Shown piece after piece: positions 59,668 through 64,000 of a stretch of 64,000 nucleotides of DNA. The stretch is from Psychrobacter alimentarius (GTDB lineage Bacteria; Pseudomonadota; Gammaproteobacteria; Pseudomonadales; Moraxellaceae): the NCBI RefSeq assembly GCF_001606025.1, contig NZ_CP014945.1:682001-746000 (forward strand). The letters are read 5' to 3'. The notes below the pieces were generated by a model. It was not told the DNA's origin, ran no database searches, and worked only from the letters and a program-made list of their open reading frames with translations. Every line of letters begins with the position of its first letter. Within the stretch, counting starts at the first letter, position 1. The position numbers and the translations under genes are program-made.

Positions 59668-60153
59668 ATGGTTACCAACCGCTCCGATAGCGAGACAAAT
59701 ATTACCCCGCCTGAAAAAAGAGTAGGCAAACCTGCTAAGGCTAAAAAACCTATTGCTCCCATTCGTCAGCGTTTGCTGATGACTTGGTTAGCTTGGCTGA
59801 TTTATAGGCTCATTGGATTGCCTGTTTTTATTAGCGTCTTTAATCCGAGCAATCCTGACATTGTTGGTGGTGTCGCATGGCAAGCATTGTGGTTAGTGCC
59901 CGCCTTTATCTTGACGCCATGGATAGTACGAGGACGCTCGCCTTATGCATTGTTAATAGCCAGTATGTTTACCTTGGTGTACTTGGGTGCCAGTGGTGTG
60001 GTGTTATTTACACGTGCTTATGGTAGTAGTTGGGCTGAGATAGGCGTTTATTTAATCGACTTCTTATTATTATTGGGGATTAACATTTGGTTGTTTATTT
60101 TACTCAAACGTTTGCCCTCGATGAATAACGTGGTAAAACAGCCGCGTTCATAA
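59668..60153 (+). CDS. DUF2069 family membrane protein
   Basis: The 161-residue protein has a polar, Lys/Pro-rich start and about four membrane segments (near 42-58, 72-92, 96-116 and 126-148). The family is common next to wrbA in Pseudomonadales. Function is unknown. AGGAA lies 13 bases before the ATG, a weak arrangement. A bidirectional terminator follows. Confidence 0.8.
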   Translation: MVTNRSDSETNITPPEKRVGKPAKAKKPIAPIRQRLLMTWLAWLIYRLIGLPVFISVFNPSNPDIVGGVAWQALWLVPAFILTPWIVRGRSPYALLIASMFTLVYLGASGVVLFTRAYGSSWAEIGVYLIDFLLLLGINIWLFILLKRLPSMNNVVKQPRS

Positions 60154-60172
60154 GCGATCAATCCTCCCATAC

Positions 60173-60209
60173 AAAAAAGCGGCGCTCTAATATAGAACGC
60201 CGCTTTTTT
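60173..60209. terminator. Bidirectional terminator between DUF2069 and DUF3108 genes
   Basis: AAAAAAGCGGCG and CGCCGCTTTTTT are the outer stem; TCTA/TAGA continues it after one mismatch, with ATA as loop. A-run and T-run allow both directions. Confidence 0.93.
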
Positions 60210-60266
60210 ATTGCCTATCCTCTTGAGATTAAAAATCTCAAACCTTCAAAGGGATAGCTGCTTTTA

Positions 60267-61031
60267 TTAATTGACTTTAGTTAATTCTAAGTCCATTTTT
60301 TTACCATCATTAATTTGGCTGACTTTTACGGGTAAGTAATCCAAACTTGGGGCTAGCCAAAAGCTGGTAGAGCGACTGTCATCTTCATGGATACGGTCAA
60401 CACGTACCGTATCAAAGGTACCAGCTGGTACGGTAATTTTGGTATTACCAGACTTCTTAAAAGGGGTTTTTTCTATTTTGTCTTTTTTTGCCATGTAATA
60501 ATTGCCAGAGAATTTACCATTCAGTAGGTCTTGGCGAATTTGCACTTCGAGGCTCAAGTCATCAAATGCTTGTTGTGCCATATTCATGGTCGTTGTTTTG
60601 CCCTTATAAGTGCTCGTAACTTTTTTGGCACTTGGGTTAAAGTTTAGCTTATGAGTACGACCAAGACCGAGCAGTTTATAGGTAGTTTGGGCTTGAGTTG
60701 GCACGACATTATTACCGTTAATGGTAAAAGTGCTGCTTTGTGCGGCACTTGCCACGCCTGCAACTCTGGCATTCACATTGTACTTCCACGTATTACCTGA
60801 CTGGTTTAGTGTGCGAGTCGCGGTTCCTTTATATTTATCTTCTACGGTAAAACTATAATTGGCACTTGAAGGTTGTACGGTCTTTGCATTAGCGAGGGTG
60901 GGGGCAGTCATACTTAAAGCTCCGATAGCAGCAATACTGGTGCCTGTGGTCAAGGCAGTCAAAATCTTAGACTTGCTGCGCTGTTTGTCATTAGTGGTAA
61001 GAGATGCTTTGTTCATTGATAAAAATCTCAT
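60267..61031 (-). CDS. DUF3108 family secreted protein
   Basis: The 254-residue protein has a long N-terminal signal region (about 1-49, with TSIAAIGALSMTAPTLANA). The mature DUF3108-like domain follows (about 55-250), with NYSFTVEDKYKGTATRTL and VPAGTFDTVRVDRI. DUF3108 proteins are periplasmic beta-rich proteins of unknown role. AAGGA stands six bases before the ATG. Ser/Thr/Lys-rich composition fits export. Confidence 0.85.
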   Translation of the reverse strand: MRFLSMNKASLTTNDKQRSKSKILTALTTGTSIAAIGALSMTAPTLANAKTVQPSSANYSFTVEDKYKGTATRTLNQSGNTWKYNVNARVAGVASAAQSSTFTINGNNVVPTQAQTTYKLLGLGRTHKLNFNPSAKKVTSTYKGKTTTMNMAQQAFDDLSLEVQIRQDLLNGKFSGNYYMAKKDKIEKTPFKKSGNTKITVPAGTFDTVRVDRIHEDDSRSTSFWLAPSLDYLPVKVSQINDGKKMDLELTKVN

Positions 61032-61087
61032 GAATGTTCCTTGATCGGTTTTTATAAGACATATTAGATTTTGATGGGAATTTTTTT

Positions 61088-61130
61088 AATAGCGTTGGGC
61101 TGTTTTAATAACGTTGGGCTGTTTTAATAA
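61088..61130. repeat. 19-bp tandem repeat, about two copies
   Basis: The unit AACGTTGGGCTGTTTTAAT occurs twice in tandem (first copy AGCG instead of AACG), followed by a partial third start. It lies 57 bases upstream of the DUF3108 start. Confidence 0.75.
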
Positions 61131-61150
61131 CTTTGACACCTATAATGGCC

Positions 61151-61184
61151 ATGTCTGGCTACCTTTTCAAGAGTAGCCAGACAT
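61151..61184. repeat. 12-bp perfect inverted repeat
   Basis: ATGTCTGGCTAC and GTAGCCAGACAT flank ten bases. No T-run follows on either strand, so it is not a usual terminator. It lies between two divergent genes. Confidence 0.65.
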
Positions 61185-61464
61185 ATTGTCGTTTGGCTCT
61201 TGTAGCCAATGTTACCGCTAAAGCTGGAATCATTGGTTTCATAATAAGTGGCGCATTATCAACATAATGAAAATCGATACATAGAGTATCAGACAGATTC
61301 TACAGCTCGTTCACTGGTTTGTTTCATAGCGTTATCACCATTTTTATTTAAGGGATTTTCGACAAGTGGATTTTTGAATTTTGTGAAATGCGAAAAGCGA
61401 GACAATCTTTCGAAAGTACAAAAATCAAAGGTACAAAAAATCTTGTAAATTTTTGAGCTTTACA

Positions 61465-61492
61465 CTTGAACCGCACTTGTCCTGCCCCCACT
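61465..61492 (+). promoter_or_regulatory. sigma32-like heat-shock promoter of groESL
   Basis: CTTGAA and CCCCACT are separated by 15 bases, close to the sigma32 consensus (CTTGAA and CCCCATNT). Transcription near 61500 would leave about 120 leader bases. It shows that groESL is heat-regulated by RpoH, as in other gammaproteobacteria. Confidence 0.75.
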
Positions 61493-61620
61493 TTTTGAAA
61501 CAAGCTCAAGGCTTATCTTTAGAATACTGTTTTATACAGAACTTCTGATAGATATTGGCATTGAGAGTATTTATTCAAATAAACCCTTAATTCAAATAAC
61601 CAATTTTTGGAGTCATATCG

Positions 61621-61911
61621 ATGAACATTCGTCCTTTACATGACCGTATTGTCGTCCGCCGCATAGAAGAAGAGACAAAAACTGCTGGTGGTATTTTACT
61701 TCCTGGTTCAGCCCAAGAAAAACCATCACAAGGTGAAGTGCTGGCAACAGGTAATGGTCAAATTCGTGACAATGGCGAAACGCGCGCATTAGATGTAAAA
61801 GCTGGCGACAAAGTGTTGTTCGGTCAATATGCTGGTCAAACAGTGAAAGTTGACGGTGAAGAATTATTGATTATGAAAGAATCTGACGTATTGGGCGTGT
61901 TAGAAGGCTAA
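61621..61911 (+). CDS. groES: Co-chaperonin GroES
   Basis: GroES (96 residues) is the seven-part lid of the GroEL folding chamber. It starts [18 protein letters not shown]; the mobile loop with [16 protein letters not shown] (about residues 23-38) binds GroEL. Place before groEL is universal. A sigma32-like promoter lies upstream. Confidence 0.98.
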
Positions 61912-62015
61912 TGGTTTGACAGCATATTTTGGCTGACCATTTCTTAGCTAAAAATACTCATAACCATACGAACGAATCATTCAATTGTATTCTCATACTT
62001 ATAATAATGGAGTAA

Positions 62016-63671
<1,656 letters not shown>

Positions 63672-64000
63672 TTTATGCCTCAACTGAATTTGTACGACGT
63701 TGTTAACCTCGTTCGATGTACTATAAGTACAATCTTTACTCGGTTGCCTAGTCGTACTGCTTCAGTCAACCCATAAAATACTTTTCACTATAAATATAAC
63801 TACCATAGTAAAAGTGTTTTAATTACCAAAAGCCCTGCTATCGAAAGATAGCAGGGCTTTTTTGTGCTCGACAATAAAGTTATGTAATAGTTCAAATTAA
63901 CCAGCTATTTGTACTTATCTTAATGGACTTAACATAAGTGAAGACCGTGCTCGACGTTGCTCATTAGTGTTAAAAGTCTCACACAAAAATAGGTAAAGTC
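63672..64000. other. Region after groEL
   Basis: Apart from the terminator, this final stretch has no open frame with a ribosome binding site. Nothing else can be called before the window ends. Confidence 0.5.
63828..63863 (+). terminator. Terminator after groEL
   Basis: AAAAGCCCTGCTATC and GATAGCAGGGCTTTT form a 15-bp perfect stem with a GAAA tetraloop and T-run. Confidence 0.95.

Larger units (their letters stand above)
61032..61620. promoter_or_regulatory. Divergent region between DUF3108 gene and groES
   Basis: This 589-base region holds a 19-base tandem repeat (61088-61130), a 12-bp hairpin (61151-61184) and the sigma32-like groE promoter. A 66-codon frame starting with GTG at 61248 lacks a ribosome binding site and is not called. 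Confidence 0.6.

Noticed and set aside
61248..61448. 66-codon open frame upstream of groES
   Set aside because: GTG start without ribosome binding site; its end runs just short of the sigma32-like promoter; composition is not protein-like.

Overview
The window is a chromosomal core segment of a gammaproteobacterium of the family Moraxellaceae, most likely Psychrobacter. I infer this from protein style and gene order: a complete E. coli-type S10/spc/alpha ribosomal cluster, mreBCD-maf-rng, gatCAB, pyrB with an inactive pyrC', an EpmC-type EF-P hydroxylase, and a moderately AT-rich base composition. No rRNA, CRISPR array, insertion sequence, prophage or plasmid module is visible. There is one tRNA gene, tRNA-Pro(GGG).

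Layout. 1-5.4 kb: the end of folC, a SPOR/LysM envelope protein, two convergent genes of unknown function with PD-(D/E)XK-like residues, and an AT-rich stretch with two small unlisted genes. 5.4-9.1 kb (minus): tRNA-Pro and gatCAB. 9.7-15 kb (plus): mreB, mreC, mreD, maf and rng. 15-29.6 kb (plus): the S10, spc and alpha operons, each with its own recognisable sigma70-type promoter, closed by a strong terminator after rplQ. 29.6-31.3 kb (minus): a YciO-type protein and epmC. 31.4-36 kb (plus): yceD-rpmF, fabD-fabG-acpP, and a BON-LysM protein like E. coli Kbp. 36-40 kb: queG and nnr diverge, and a DUF4124 protein converges on nnr. 40.6-44.2 kb: ilvB-ilvN-ilvC. 44.2-46.3 kb: small membrane and cold-shock genes and a DUF421 gene interrupted by an in-frame TGA. 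46.6-48.5 kb: etfB-etfA. 48.5-50.4 kb (minus): a TrmH-family methyltransferase and fbp. 50.8-53.7 kb: pyrB-pyrC'-DUF2127. 53.9-58.7 kb (minus): three inner-membrane proteins (CPA1 antiporter, DUF2254, YihY). 59-61 kb: wrbA-DUF2069, with DUF3108 converging. 61.5-63.9 kb: groES-groEL behind a sigma32-like promoter and ahead of a strong terminator.

Together these genes serve translation, cell shape, fatty-acid, branched-chain amino-acid and pyrimidine synthesis, electron transfer and protein folding. I found no convincing new multi-gene system. The observations most worth following are the premature TGA in the DUF421 gene, the PD-(D/E)XK-like neighbours, a terminator inside the spc operon, a 21-bp perfect palindrome before rng, a repeat-like folded element at 53.8 kb, clustered TGAAC half-sites before etfB, and small genes missed by length cut-offs.
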